NCBI GenBank assembly: GCA_013396755.1
Contig: VWZF01003276.1
Span: 63,969-127,968 of the forward strand
DNA length: 64,000 nucleotides
Direction of reading: 5' to 3'
Source of the DNA: Sclerurus mexicanus
Taxonomy: Eukaryota > Chordata > Aves > Passeriformes > Furnariidae
The position numbers and the translations under genes are program-made. Positions within the stretch are counted from its first letter, which is position 1. Every line of letters starts with the position of its first letter. Of the stretch, positions 24,861-38,420 are shown piece by piece. The notes below the pieces were generated by a model. That model searched no databases and was not told where the DNA came from. It saw only the letters and a list, made by a program, of their open reading frames with translations.

Positions 24861-27800
24861 GAATACAGGTAATCAAATGAAGGAGTTTAAGAGGTGATCC
24901 ATAATAAATTTGCATTGTAAAGCATACAATCCTAAATAGCATTTTTTTTTGCTTCCTGAGTTTAGCCTGTAGTTTGCTACCTGTCAAGCTGTGACTGCTT
25001 CCAAAATGTCACACGTTAACTTACCTTTCCCCAGATACAAAATATGCTAACCTTGACCTGTTGCTGGTTAGTTTTAATAGTTTCTTCCAATTACTCATTT
25101 TTAACTTTTGTCCATAATTCCTGTACAATTGCACGCATTAAAACTGCAGCATGTAAGCAAATACAGTTTCACATCTACATTAAGAAGATTTCTCATTCTT
25201 TTTTCTTGATGACAACTTATCCTTCTCTTTCTATTTTTTTCTTCATATAAAAACAACATCAGAGAAAAAAGAGGATTCTTCCCCTGTCAGATTATCACTA
25301 CCATCAATGACATAAATAGAAGTTCATTACACAACCAATGGCAACATTTCATGATGTTCCTGGAAGTGGGTTACAACTACCTCTGCCACCTTTTGGATAC
25401 AATTCATGATTAACCAGAATTGCCTTATTTTTTATTAGGAAACCCTCAGGGCACAGATAGAAACATAAAAAAAGTAACTTGAATCCTTTAAGAGATCAAA
25501 AAAAGAAATAAATTAAGCAAGTCAATGTGCTGATTTCAGACACATGTTTTTTATTAATATTATTATCTGAGGTTATTCTGGTGAAGTTGTAATAGGGTTC
25601 TTTTTGACATTGCAAAAATTATACTTCAGTAAAGATTACTTTTATTTTCAGAGACTGCTTTAAAACAATTGAACAGAAAATCACAATAATCATGGAAGAG
25701 TCTGATTAATACTTACTTTGAAGCACACCTGTAAGGCACATTCTTTCTTTTATAACATTTCCTAGGTTGTTAGTGCTGGACTACCACAGGAAAACAAAAT
25801 CTGTCCACTGAGATAAACAGGCAGAGTTGTACAGGTTATGACTACTCATGCTTTTTTATCATTTCATTGTGTAGCAGACTTAAGGTGATTTTTAGGAACA
25901 AATAAGCCAATTTACTCCTGCACATACAGACTCAGTATCAAGAAAGCCCAGATGGGACTAAAAACCAAATCAAGCATATAAATTTGAGTCAGATATTTGA
26001 GTCATGACAGTTGAACTGGAAACCATAAGCAAGTCACCAAAGGTAGTGCTTTTCATTTAATGTAAATTTAATGTAAAAACAGCTGCTATTGCTTTTAATC
26101 CAGCCATTTGATAACACTGAAAGATTTTATCTGTGTGGGAAAAAAATAGGATACAGGTATTAGTTTCAAATTTATTTTTCAAGGAAATAAAAATGAAAAC
26201 ATTACATTCTTTACATTGCTTTGAAGCAATATTTTACCAAAGATTACAAAAGTTATCTTTCAGGGAATGGTGTGAGAGGAGGAAAAAGGGCCATCCCTTT
26301 CTATATATTTGAATCCCCTCCTCTCAATTTTGACATTTTTTGACATCATTTAAGAAAACATTCTTTCAATTTTACTTGCAACATATTCATATAAATATAC
26401 ATCTAGAAAATTATTTCTAATTATTTTGTCTAATCAGAGTAGTATACAACTGTATAATTGTTTTATAGGACTCAAAATACAAGCTAATTAAAGTTTGTAT
26501 AAAAAAGATTCAAAATGCTTCCTGTTTTTAATCTATTTACCAATGTTACTTTATCAATCTATGTCAGAGTTGATCCACTTAAAATAGTAACTGTTCTAAC
26601 AAGCACGCAAACCTGCTTGATTTTTTTGAGGAAAAATCATCAGAAAAAGCCTATTTCTGCTTCTGTACATAAACTGCACTGCTAGAATGGCTAATGGGAA
26701 TTATTCTTCTTCATACCAAGAATAATAGGCATTTTAGTCTTCTTTTATGAAGGCACATAAAAAAGACTTGACTCTCACAACTCTTTTTTTAAAAGATGAC
26801 TCTGAACCTTTCCAGAGCTACCATACTCACACTAATAACCGACTAGCCTACAGAAAAAAATAAAGATCCATAAAAAGCACAGACAAATGGAAAAAATATC
26901 TGTTGAATACTTACATAGTTATCACTGAATGGCAATGCTATGTACCTGGGGCTAAGTGTATATTTTGCCATCCATTTTGTGTGCTGTTATTAATTTTTAA
27001 AAATATTGATATAAAAAATTCAAATGCAAAAAGCTGTAACTTACATTGAGATTTTTAGTCATGCATCAGAATACACATTACTCCCTGATTGAAAGACCAT
27101 TTATTATAAACAAAAAATGCATTTAGTAGGCATTGTAATGTGGGGTTTTTTTAACTTTCAAAAGTAATTGCATTTCCCCTCACTTTATGGCAGTGCACAT
27201 GCCCTCAGGTGTTGTGAAATAAAAAGGATTTTCTGGAAATTCTGCAGGTAGATATTTTGATGATGAAAAAATATCTTCTTTTAGTTGCTATTTGGATGGT
27301 AGTCAGCTCCAATTTCAGATAATTTTTTTAAACTATATATTAATAATTACTGTATAGCTGCTTGCATTCATGCAATTTTATTGTAATTTTTTTTATAAAT
27401 TTGACTAAAATCTAGTCCTGTTTAATTCTAATACACTGTTTAGCACTATGTTTTTTTCTCTTTACTCAAAATCTGACTACATAAATCATTCCTAAAAACC
27501 ATCAACCTGAAGAAGTTAATAGAATTAGTCAGTAGTTAATATATTTAATCAAGGTAGAGGTAAAATTTATTCAAATGGTGATATTACATGTTTTCATGAC
27601 CATTTTGCAATCCCTGCCTATGTGTTTCTCTTTGCCAGCAGTCTTCAGGGTGTTAGCCTCGTTTCACTGTGCCACTAACAATGGAATTCCAGTATAGGAA
27701 AATCAGAGTACTTTTGGATGTTACCTGCCATAAAGGAAAGTTAATTTTTACTCCACTTAAAACAGGATATAAAATTAACTGTCTCATGACACATCTTTTC

Positions 27801-27871
27801 CTGTGGCAGTCAGGTTTCCAATCACAAATACAGATAGGTGTCATAAATGCAAGTTATGTTCCATCTAACAG

Positions 27872-27901
27872 AAAAAAAACAAACAAACAAAAAAAAAAAC
27901 C
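27872..27901 (+). repeat. A/C-only low-complexity tract
   Basis: A8 followed by three CAAA units and a second A run ending in CC. Simple sequence. Confidence 0.8.
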
Positions 27902-30900
27902 GACTAATCATAGGCAAGAAAATTATATTTGGAGAGCTAAAATATTTATTATGTTATTGATTAAACTTCTTCATAACTTAAAGTTATTCTGATAAAAGAA
28001 TGTACTGGATTTAGCTCCTAGTCCACCTACTTAAATTAACTGCAGGAAAATGCCCTTAAGGGAGAGCCTGAATGCTAGAATGCAGAGGGATCTCTCTGGG
28101 ACTGTAAAGATGATATTGAACATTTTTCATGACATATTACTTCTAGTTGTTTCTGGAACAAATGCCAGAGGTGAAGAAAGGCAAGGTCTAAGTAGCCCTT
28201 CAGCTGGTATAAATTAGAAACCATCTCAGCACTGGATCAAGCTGAAGAGTTGGAAAGGTCAGAAAATTTAAAAGATGCTTTTACTGCTGTCTCTGACTTT
28301 GTATTTGGGTGGCACCAAGAATGTCTATAGCAATGAGCAAAAATTGGATCGTGTCTTAAGAGGTTATTATTTTTATTCATTAATAGGTAAAAAGCATTTC
28401 TATCCTGGCCATAGTATTTTGGGATAGAAATTCTTAACACTATGAATTACTGAGCTTTTCTGTGAGGGTTAAACTGCAGTCCAATTCTTTGGTGTTTTAT
28501 TATTCCAGACCCTGGACCAAAACTCTGAGATTTTGCTATTTTATCCTATCCATCCTCTGGAAGCAATGAAGCAATGAAATTCTAAATCAAAATCATTACA
28601 TATCTATATAGATGTAGATATAAAAGTATCATATTATTAAAATAAGATTTATGTTGATAGTCTACCATGTAATCCCTTTGCCCACTCAGAAATTCCACTC
28701 ACTATTTCATGTACAATAATAAAACATCCCATAGCTCTCTGCTGTAGTTTCCAAAGTCCTTTAGGAATAATGTCAGAGGGCATTACCATTTGATTGATGT
28801 CACTAGAAAAATATTACTCCCTTTTGGCAGCATTTAATGATTCAGGTCGCTAGTCTGAACCACACTCGGTGGCTTTATCAAGTACACAAAACCTTTCTTC
28901 AAAGAGAGTACAAAAATGGGAGTTTTTCCTTTTGACGGAAAATGTGAACCCATCTCAGGCACTTATTTTTCATACCTGCACAAGTGTATTTGAAAACAAA
29001 GTAAACCTATAATAATAAATTCAAAATCAGTTTATTTGTACTAGCAAGTGTTCTATAAAGGAAACAAACAAATAATGCTCTCAGGGTCATATGAAGAAAA
29101 CATCATAAAAAAGTAAAAGGATTCACTTCAGATCTTTTATGAAAATTTTTTCTGAGGTTCTACAACCAAACAGAGCTATAATATTAACAGCAAATGCAAT
29201 TAAAATTATGAGTGAAGCATTATGAAGCTTATAACTATTAGAAAGTCAACAACACCTAATTACAAAATTAGCTCTCTTAAATAGTAAAATGGGAACATGT
29301 TTTCTAAAATGCATTACTTTCATAATTGAAATTACTACCTTTTGATTTCTAATATTTTGAAGACTTAGCTAATTAATTTGGAGCCAAGGCCTTTCCAAGA
29401 AATACCTTATTTTACAGGTATGAAACATTAAAGAACTCTATTTTTGTAAGCAAATGCTGCTCAACAGTTAAGCAAAAGACAATTTAATTATTTTTTTCTC
29501 TCCTGAGTTTTAAGGATAATTGATTCTGTCATATGACAGATTACATTTTCAGTGTCTCAGAATAGAGACCTCAGACAACACTGAGTACTTGTGTCATGAT
29601 TCAGTCAGCTCCCATATGATGCAAATCAATATAACTCTATTGAATGTACTAGAGCTACATGTATTTACACCAGCTAAAGATCCAGACTTTTATATTCACC
29701 AGACTGTCTGTCTCATTTTCAGAGGCCTCTCCAAGTACTGCTGCTTTCACTTCAGGTAAATGTATTCCATACAAATTTACATATTAAAAAAAAACTCCAA
29801 AAAGCTCATGACAGTGAAAGTGAGATTATGGTTGCAGATTAAGGTGTCTTTATGTATATATTCACATGTGAACTAGAGATCAGCTCATTTGCACATTATA
29901 TGTGTATTGTCAACTGAAAATCCCTCAGGTATCTTTCCATCTGCCATGCCATTGGGTTTCTACGCTTCTATAGGTCCTGCATCATATTTGAATCTATGAG
30001 GGTATCGAAGCACCTAAAATGACACAAGGTGCCTTTATGACGGGAAGTGATCCACATGATATTCAAAATAGTAAGTGGAGATTAAAGAGCAGTTCAGCCA
30101 GTAACAGTTCAGCAAAATAGAAGTTCAAGGTAAGATTCCAGATTACAAGAGTTTAGTGCCATTTTTTATTCTTTGGGATGTCTGTTTATGTGTCTAAAAG
30201 CTATAAAGTAAAACCTACAGCTACACTTATCTTTTTGAAATGAAGAGTTAATTGAAGCCTAAGAGCATATCCCATAGTGTTTACAATGGCAACGGATGCC
30301 TCTGGGAAACTTAATGCTGTGTTTGGGTGGCTGATCAACTAAACAGCTTTTGAGACCCTATTTCCAACACTGACAATATTGACTAGATAAATAGATATCC
30401 ATTGGTGTCCTAAACTGTGTGCTAAATCCTACCCTGAGTAATGACAGTAATTTAGCCATCACTTTTCCTAACATTTCAAGTGCTATAAATTACTTTTATT
30501 CTGTTTATAGGGAAATTCCATAGCCATTCACTCTTCTCTGATTATGGAACCTTTTCCATGGCATACATGATCTGTAAACATGTGTGGAACCTCAGCTAAT
30601 CTGTGCTAGCAGTATGTTGTAATTCTCATCCCCAAGTTCAAATTCTAAGCGAAAGGACAGGGATACCTGAGCAGACAGTTTATGTGGTCTTTTTCACTTG
30701 ATACTAACAACATATTTTGAATACTCAGAAAACCAGCTAATTTTCATGGTTCAAAACAGAAACCCAAAACATGGATGTAATAAGGGATTGAAGGCATATA
30801 AAGCTTTTAGACCTGTTTTAGAAAGTGCACCGGTAGGGTGTGGCAAGGTACCATCCCTCTGTACTGCAGAATCACTGCATTTAGTGTTTCTTCTGAAGGG

Positions 30901-32937
30901 GATGTGATCATGTTTCTATGGCTGAGCTACAGCTTGGCAGCTGCTAGCTACTAGCAAACACAAAGTCTAATATTCTTTTTAAAGGTAATGTGTTTCTTTT
31001 GATTATGTAGTCTGTGGTTTGGTTGTGTGGAAGACAAAAAAAAAAAACTGCTTGCAAAATAACCCAACTGTTTCCAAATGTAATTAATCCATTCACTGAT
31101 GGCTAGAAACCATGAGCATGATGGACTCACTGTACTCTTTCATCTTCCCAGTCATGAACTTTACAAGTATTTACAAACTATTGTATGAGGCAACTCAAAG
31201 GTCAGAAAACATGAAAAGAGTTTTGGCTGGAATTTTTCTGACAAAGCCAAGTTTTACTAAAAAATAGTATTTCATTAAGCTCCAGAACTTTTTGTCCATA
31301 CCTTCTACTGAATTTAAGGTAGTATTTTGAGATTTTTTAGGCTCCTGACAAAACTTGAAAGTCTTAAAGCAAAGGATACTGGAGCATGTCTGTCAAGAGC
31401 ACAGGGGTTTTTTGTATGCAGCATGGAAATGAGAACCTTCAACACATCACAGCTGGTCTGTGAGAACAACATTCTCACAGTCAAATGGCTAATAGCAACA
31501 GGCCAGCTTCTGAGGTGTAATAAGATTAGCCAACAGAGTCTAAAAAAAATTCTAACATGCTGGAAATTTAGAAAAAAAACCCCAAACCCTATAAGTAGCT
31601 GCTGTAATTACCTCCTTATCCACAAACATTTCTTATATATCAAATGCCATGTTTTTCAGCTTGTCTAAATGTAATAAATAACTTGAAATTTTACCAGAAA
31701 TGTGTATTTCTTTTCTAAAAAATTAACAAAACAACAAATCTTTTCATATTAATAGAAGCATACCCCTTTCCTTCAACCAGCAGTGTACCTAAAGACAATA
31801 TAGTGTATAAATATTAAGGCCAAATTTGCAAAAGCAAAATAAATTTTGTAATGGAAATCTTACATGCATTAATAATTGTTGACATAAATTACAGCATTTA
31901 CATATGTAACCAGATGACTAAACATGAAAATTAACTATCTCAGCAGTTGCAAGAGATACAATCACCTGTTTTGCAATTATGTGTCCATCCGGTTAATTCT
32001 GGAAATGACTGCAGGTGCAAAATTGAAGCCTGGGTTATATCTCCTTTTAAAGCATGGTTCTTAATGTAATTTCCATTTTAATATGCATTTGCAGCATATA
32101 TTGTAATTGTTTGTCTAGAACTCAGTCTATGATTTGAATACATAATATCCATAGCAAAATTTGCATATTACAGCTCCAGAATACCAACTGTATTTTTAAA
32201 CGCCTATTGATTGGAAAGTAGTAATTTGTGTGCAACATGCAGAAGCTACTGAAGTGTTTCAGCATTATTTTTACATTATAAAGTTTAGTAGCTCATATCA
32301 CCTACGATGCCTACTGAAATTAAAGAATGTTATAGAACACCAGAAAAATGCATCCAAAAATTTAAAATTCTGAATTTGCTTTGAAATTTTTCTTCAATAT
32401 GACTTTTGTTTAAAGTGCAGGTTTTCAGACACACTTTTTCTTTTAGCATTTTATTTATCTCTTTGATATCTCTTAATGCAGTGATAAATATCTTGAAAAC
32501 AACATGGAACTCTGTGAGGCCTAGAAACTATCAAAAATATTCCAACTGTCTTTCCCTCACCACTCTGCAAATACATCCATCTTACTACTTGTGTTTATTG
32601 CTGCTTTCACCAAGAACCTGAGTGAGAGCTTCAGAAGTTCCATTTACAACACTGCATGGTGGTATGGCAATCAAAAACTGAAGAGAAGAAACCATTGCAT
32701 TCTTTTTCACTCAAGTTTTCCAATCCTGCATGCATACATCTGCAAACTGGACAAGTGAAAAATTTGCTCTTCATCTTCTCCCTCCTCCAACTATTTTTTT
32801 TTTTAAATCAGAATGAGAAAAAAAGAAAAATTATTCTCTGTTTTTACTTTTTTTTTTTATCATGTAAGTTGCACTTTCTAGAAATGTACACAACACTCAG
32901 ATCCACAGCAACTTTTGGACCATTCTCTCTCTCTCTT

Positions 32938-33013
32938 GGCTTTGTTTTTTTTTTTGTTGTTGTTGGGTTTTGTTAGTGTTTTGTTTTTTGGTTTTGTTTT
33001 TGGTTTTTTTTAG
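32938..33013 (+). repeat. G/T-only low-complexity tract
   Basis: T-rich tract with TTG and TTTTGG units and almost no A or C over about 70 bp. It is the strand complement of the A/C tracts found elsewhere in the window. Confidence 0.8.
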
Positions 33014-33501
33014 ATGGTGTGAGCGCACCTTTACCAAGCAGTATTAAAATCATGTGATGTTACAGTACAGTCAATTCCTTTCCAGTTTACCAGTCTACTT
33101 ATTGCCAAACCCTAAATAACCCAAGGTTATTTGCTAATGAACAGAGAGAATACCTGACAGTTCAATTATTAACAAGACGGTGAAAATGAACAGGTTCCAG
33201 TTAAAAGAGTAGATCTTCATTTGGGGAAAATGTGCTGCAAATCTAATGACTCAGTTTTTGTTGTGAATTTATGAAGACAACAGAATATTTCTTCTTAGGC
33301 TTGCACTGAAGATTAGCTTTTTATTTGCAAGGAATGGTTGCTTTTGAAGTATATAATATGCCTATTCAAGAGCTATCATGGCACTATCAAGTTTACTTAC
33401 AATTGAACTATCAAGGGATTAATTTCCTAGACAAAAAGTTTAGTTCTAGTGGGTAAATATTAGAGCTTGTTCAAAAAATCAGACTAACCACAACTGCAAT
33501 T

Positions 33502-33534
33502 AAAAAAAAAAAAAAAAAAAAACAAAAAAAAAAA
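33502..33534 (+). repeat. Poly-A run
   Basis: 21 A, one C, then 11 A. Preceded by CAATT and followed by TGTTG. No retrotransposed body is recognised upstream. Confidence 0.9.
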
Positions 33535-33854
33535 TGTTGAAAAAACCCCACTATAATGAACCAAGTATGTACACAGTTCTTTAATGAATGGCAAACTAAA
33601 CTTTTCATTTTAGTTTGACAGCTATATTGATGGAAAAATCTTTAATCCAATACAAGGAAGTGTGGAGAAGGTACGCATTATACCTCTACCATTACCCTTA
33701 TGGCCATATCTGCCACACAGTTGTAGGGCAAGAATAACTTTATAATCTCTTAGTAGCCTTATAAGAATTTTCAAAAACATTGTTACTGGGTGTCTCTGGG
33801 TACTTAATACCAAAAGAGCCTTAAGGTTAGCTTTTGAAACACACTTTTTTAGAC

Positions 33855-33888
33855 AGACATCCATTAAAAGATAGACATCCATTAAAAA
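33855..33888 (+). repeat. 18-bp tandem duplication
   Basis: AGACATCCATTAAAAG at 33855 recurs as AGACATCCATTAAAAA at 33873, a period of 18 bp with two full units. Likely replication slippage. Confidence 0.9.
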
Positions 33889-34624
33889 ACTGTCTTGGAT
33901 AATTTGTGGGCTGACCATTTGTGTCATTATTCTCTACATAATTTGAAAATATATATTGTTCTTTAGCAATCTAAATGGTGTAGAAGTTAAAATACTATTT
34001 ACCAAATGCAAACAAAATTTAACCAAAACCACTCTAATTATATATTTGGATAAATATCAGGGAAGAGTACAGTACATAAACTAAGTAAATAAGTTGTCAT
34101 TAAACAGTAGAAAAGTAGGAAGAATATTGAGGGAGGAAAGGTGTTTAAAAATAAAATAGAAATTGGGTATTTCTCAAATACAGCTAATAATTATGAACAT
34201 ATCCAAACCATAAGTAGACTTAGCATGGGAAAATGAGATATGCTTCAATATCAGATATCACAGCATGAATTCTGGGTGTTTTTTCACTGAGTTCTGTTAT
34301 TCCGTATTTTTATTCAAGCATCTCTGAAGGCCGATATTACCTGTTTCTGCCAACATAACATGCTACTTTAACTCATCAAGCTAGATCAACATCCTGGGAT
34401 ACATTAAGCACCTTGAAGAAAAGTGCTGAGTTGTGTAAAAGTTTGATTCAGTTTTTATAACTGTCTGTTGCTGTTGGGGATCTCTGAGACCACAAATAAC
34501 AAAGAAAACCATTTTTGCATAGCCTCCAGGACGTGGCTGAAGGACAGTATAGCACTGCCCACCAAGTTCCAATCTGTGTCTTCGAACTGTAAATCAGGTG
34601 TCCTGTGTTTTGCAGCTGAAAGCA

Positions 34625-34699
34625 AGGATTGCAGTTTGAAAAATAATAGTTTTTAAAAGCAGTTCCATTAAAAATATTTATCTTTCTTCTACATAATGG
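34625..34699 (+). repeat. Dispersed duplication, copy A
   Basis: Shares an exact 23-bp block (beginning AGGATTGCAGTTTGAAA) with 35654-35676, followed by a similar T/A-rich stretch with CAGTTC and then a similar ATTTAT...TAATGG segment. Copy A is about 75 bp. It could be a local duplication or two copies of an unnamed old interspersed repeat. Confidence 0.75.
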
Positions 34700-35219
34700 C
34701 AATACTCAGAGATCAGTTCCATATTACTGTTCTCTCTGAAGACAGGCATGCAAGGAAGATGACAAAGTGACAATACAGTTACAAAACATCTCGTGGGGTT
34801 TTTTTTGTTTTTTTTTTTCAATAGTCAGTTCAGTGAGAGTTGAACATTTCTCCCAGATACCCAGAAATACATTTTTAACTGATTTGTTAGACCCCAGTTC
34901 ACTTTATTGGAGGAAAAAAATGAGCAACTGTATGTTGACTCAGTTGTCTATTACAATGAAAAGAGGCTAAGAGGTCAAATGAACTTTTTTTCATGGTTGC
35001 ACATTTTAACATAGTAACATAGTTACAGTGTATTTATAGCTACCTGTTTAATCTTTACTTTTTGAGGGGATTTTTTTAGCATTCATGATTATATAAGGCA
35101 TTATGATAACTACTTAAACATAAGTTAGTATCATTTTTTAAGACTGATACTTTCATTACATTTTTATATACACACACAACATGCTACTGAAAAAGTATGC
35201 AAATAAAATAGCTTTTATT

Positions 35220-35309
35220 AAAAAAAAAACAAACCAAAAAACCCAACAACAACCACAAAGAAAACCAAAACCAAAACAAAAAAAACCAACCAAACAAAAA
35301 ACCAAACCC
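35220..35309 (+). repeat. A/C-only low-complexity tract (90 bp)
   Basis: Composed of A and C with a single G: CAAACC, CCAAAA and CAACAACAAC units. It has no regular period. It is one of the two longest such tracts in the window. Confidence 0.85.
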
Positions 35310-35653
35310 TCTGTATCTGGGTTCAGTCAATCCTTTTAGGAATCAAGTTTCAGTTATGTCTCAGTAATGATTATTTTCTTTTCTTGCTTGGTTTTGGAAA
35401 TCAAAAATCAGATAAAAATGGACAAAATTTTCTTAAAGTGGGTCAACAAGTGGTTGCTGTGGGAAACAGAGATACTAAGAAATCTCTTATTCTCATTGCT
35501 TGAGGAAAATACTAGTTGTTTTTCTGTGCCTCTCATGAGGCTTCTCCTGAAGTGATATACTTTAAATTACATTATATTTTTCAAGGCAAGATGCTTGACA
35601 GGGGATATAAATATATATAATTTATTTCTATAGGAAAAAAAATTACAAAATGA

Positions 35654-35788
35654 AGGATTGCAGTTTGAAAAATAATGATTTTAAAAAACAGTTCAGCTTC
35701 TAGTAGCTATAAATTAAGAGTGTATTGGAAATATATTTGGATATTTATCTTATCTATTTAAAATATTTATTTTTTTTCTATGTAATGG
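35654..35788 (+). repeat. Dispersed duplication, copy B
   Basis: Partner of 34625-34699, about 1.03 kb away in the same orientation. Relative to copy A it carries about 60 extra bases between the CAGTTC block and the ATTTAT...TAATGG block. Flanks on both sides look unrelated to those of copy A. Confidence 0.75.
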
Positions 35789-37319
35789 ATTACAGCAATG
35801 TAGGGTGACAAGGTACATTACCTTACATGAGAACAACCATCTTTATAGGCAGTAGAAGTGAAATACAAGAGCCCTTAGAAAGTGCTTATTAACTTGTTTT
35901 TCTTTCCACCCACCCTGTCCAAAGCATGGTGAAGGGAAGAAAGATAATTGCAAGAATAATGGTATCAATAAGCTTAATAGATTATTGCACTCTTTTTGAA
36001 GTATTGTTTTGTAGAGCTTATACCATATGTTCCAACACTTCATAAAGTGAAGGTGTCAGTTTTTTAATGAACTATTTTATTTTTCAATTGTATTTTGAGT
36101 TTTAGAACGGAATTTTAATTTAGTTTTTAATAACTAAGAATGCTATGAATACACTTTTTTGATGTTCTTGTACACATTATAAATGAAAGTAGAGACCAGT
36201 CTATTGATCTATTAAGCCTCAGAGAAGTTATCTGCTAACAAATTTTTTTAGATATATTTTCTATCTTGATACATTCTGAAATAGATTCTTGCTAGAAAAT
36301 AATTACTTTGAGTTCAGACTTTTATAGACATATGTCTCTATACATTGACCTGCCTCCAGGCATGTAAGTGCAATCTTTTGCCTGGAAGGCAGCCATATTG
36401 ACTACTACTACTAGGAATGGCAAAGTAGGAACTTTTATATCATTTATGGACATGCTGTTCTGGTCATGTGCCTACAGGCTTAAGCTGTCTGTAAAGTATC
36501 TATGCATCAACTTTTCTGGGAAGACTTTTTAAGCGTCAAACTATATTTCCTCATATGTAGCTTTAAAGTTCTCACCAACAAGTCTGAGCTGATCCTCCAC
36601 AGTAGAAAATTTAATTGACTGCCTTCCAAGAATAGTTAAGCTTAAAGATTAGCTCAACATTTAATAAGAAAACACCCCAGATATTATATACTAAATACAA
36701 GTTTATAGGGAATTAGAGTACAGTCAATGAGTACAAGTATACATAGGACATAAAGTGCATCAAGGTTTTGTTAAGAAAATACATTTGATTCAATGACTTC
36801 TCTTCATACTTGTGCTCTGCAACCTTAAAGTCAGTAAGCCATTTGTATTTTGAATGATCCATTAGATTGTCATGAAACACTAGCCTTGCTTTCCACCTCC
36901 CCAACGCACTGCCACTAGTCATGCATTTCAGCACGTATGGACTGCACCTTTTAGACTTTCTGTAACACAGAGGGTTACAGCCTTATGCAAAGGAACTAGG
37001 GTAATTATCAAAAAATCACAGAATCACAGGATATGCCGAGTTGGAAGGGACTCACAAGGATCATTGAGTCCAACTCCTAGACCTGCAAAGGACCATCCCG
37101 AAGAGTCACACCATGTGCCTGAGATTATCATCCAAACACTTGAACCCTGGCAGGCTTGGTGCTGTGACTACTTTCCTGTGCCCAACCACTGTACCAGTGC
37201 CCAACTAACCTCTGGGTGAAGAACTTTCTTCTAATATCTAGCCTTAACCTTCCCTGACACAACTTCAGGCCATTCCCTCAGGTCCTGTCACTGGTCACCA
37301 CACAGAAAAGATCCATGCC

Positions 37320-38420
37320 TGCTCATCTTCTTCCCCTCACAAAGAAGTTGTAACTGCAAGGAGATCTCCCATCTGTTTCCTCTTCTCCAGACTGAACACA
37401 CCAAATGATCTCAGCTGCTCCTCATATGGCTTCCCCTCATGGCCCTTCACCATGTTTGTTGCCCTCCCTTGGACACTCTAACAGCTTAGTATCTTTCTTA
37501 TATTGAGGTGCCCCAAACTGCATAGAATATTCAAGGTGAGGCCATCCCAGTGCAGAGCAGAGCAAGGCAATCCCCTCTCTCAACTGGCTGGTGATGCTTT
37601 GCCTGATGCCCCCCAGGACATGGTTGGCCCTCCTGGCTGCCAGGGCACTGCTGACTCAGATACAACTTGCTGTCAAATTGCCCCCAGGTCCCTTTCCATG
37701 GCATTGCTTTCCAGCATGTCATTTCCTAGTCTGTACAAACATCCAGGATTGCCACATCCCAGGCGCAGAATCCAACACTTCCCCTGGTTGCTGATTGTCC
37801 AGTTGTCTGATTTTTCCAGGTCTCTCTGCAGGGCCTGTCTGCCTTCAAGGGAGTCAACAGCTCCTCACAGTTTTGTATTGTCTGCAAACTTGCTTAGTAT
37901 CACTTCTAGTCCTGCATCCAAGTAATTATGAAGATGCTGAAGAGCACAGGGCCCAAGATGGAGCCCTGTGGAATTCCACTAGTGACAAGTCACCAGTTTG
38001 ATGCTACTTCATTCACTATTACCCTCTGTGCTCGACCTGCTCATCCACCACATGATGTGTTTATCCAGTTGTGTGCTGGACATTTTGTCCAGAAGGACCC
38101 TGTGAGAGGCAGTGTTGAAAGCTTTACAGAAATCCAAAAAGATTACATCAGCTGGTTTCCCTTTGATCAAGTTTGATAAGCAGGACTTTCCTCCCATGAA
38201 GCTGTGCTGGCTGTGACCCATGACCATTGTCTTTCAGGTGTTTTTCAATATCTCCCAGAATAATCTTCTCTGTAACTTTACCAGGCACTGAAGTGAGACT
38301 GACATGCCTATAGTTTCTGAGGTCCTCCTTCTTGCCCTTCTTGAAAATCAGGACAACATTTGCCAGCTTCCAGTCAGCTGTGACCTCTGCAGATTCCCAA
38401 GACGGCTCAAAAATCAAGAG
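37320..38420 (-). pseudogene. CR1 reverse transcriptase remnant
   Basis: On the minus strand, in pieces of different frame, one can follow an ADWKLANVVLIFKKGKK segment and an NYRHVSLTSVPGK segment, then motif A as FLDFCKAFNTASHR, then GIPQGSILGPVLF, then motif C. At motif C the usual FADD reads FADN (near 37880-37890). Near 37650-37665 the frame slips where the family normally reads LSQQCALAA. The alternative frame there reads SQQCPGSQEGQPCPGG, and the same slip is seen in the copy at 48100-49600. With these breaks and the altered catalytic Asp it is inactive. Known role of the family enzyme: target-primed reverse transcription of CR1 RNA in the nucleus. Confidence 0.9.

Larger units (their letters stand above)
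23744..37014. other. Long unique AT-rich stretch, no gene seen
   Basis: Thirteen kilobases with no supportable gene and no named mobile element. Open frames are at most 113 codons and lack domains. Contents are a set of alternating inverted and direct repeats at 24230-24287, a poly-T run at 24833-24860, a G/T-only tract near 32938-33013, a poly-A run at 33502-33534, an 18-bp tandem duplication at 33855-33888, a dispersed duplication (34625-34699 and 35654-35788) and an A/C tract at 35220-35309. The stretches 29160-29420 and 31780-32340 look like candidate conserved non-coding elements. Confidence 0.65.

Noticed and set aside
32656..32976. 106-codon frame rich in Phe and Leu
   Set aside because: The hydrophobic stretch is produced by poly-T and TTTG simple sequence, not by a membrane protein gene.
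33502..33534. Poly-A run as the tail of a processed pseudogene
   Set aside because: No coding or small-RNA-derived sequence is recognisable upstream, and CR1 elements do not use poly-A tails.
37503..37925. 140-codon plus-strand open frame and overlapping frames to 38776
   Set aside because: Antisense to the minus-strand CR1 reverse transcriptase. A similar antisense frame occurs opposite the other CR1 copy (48527-48937), as expected for a shared repeat.
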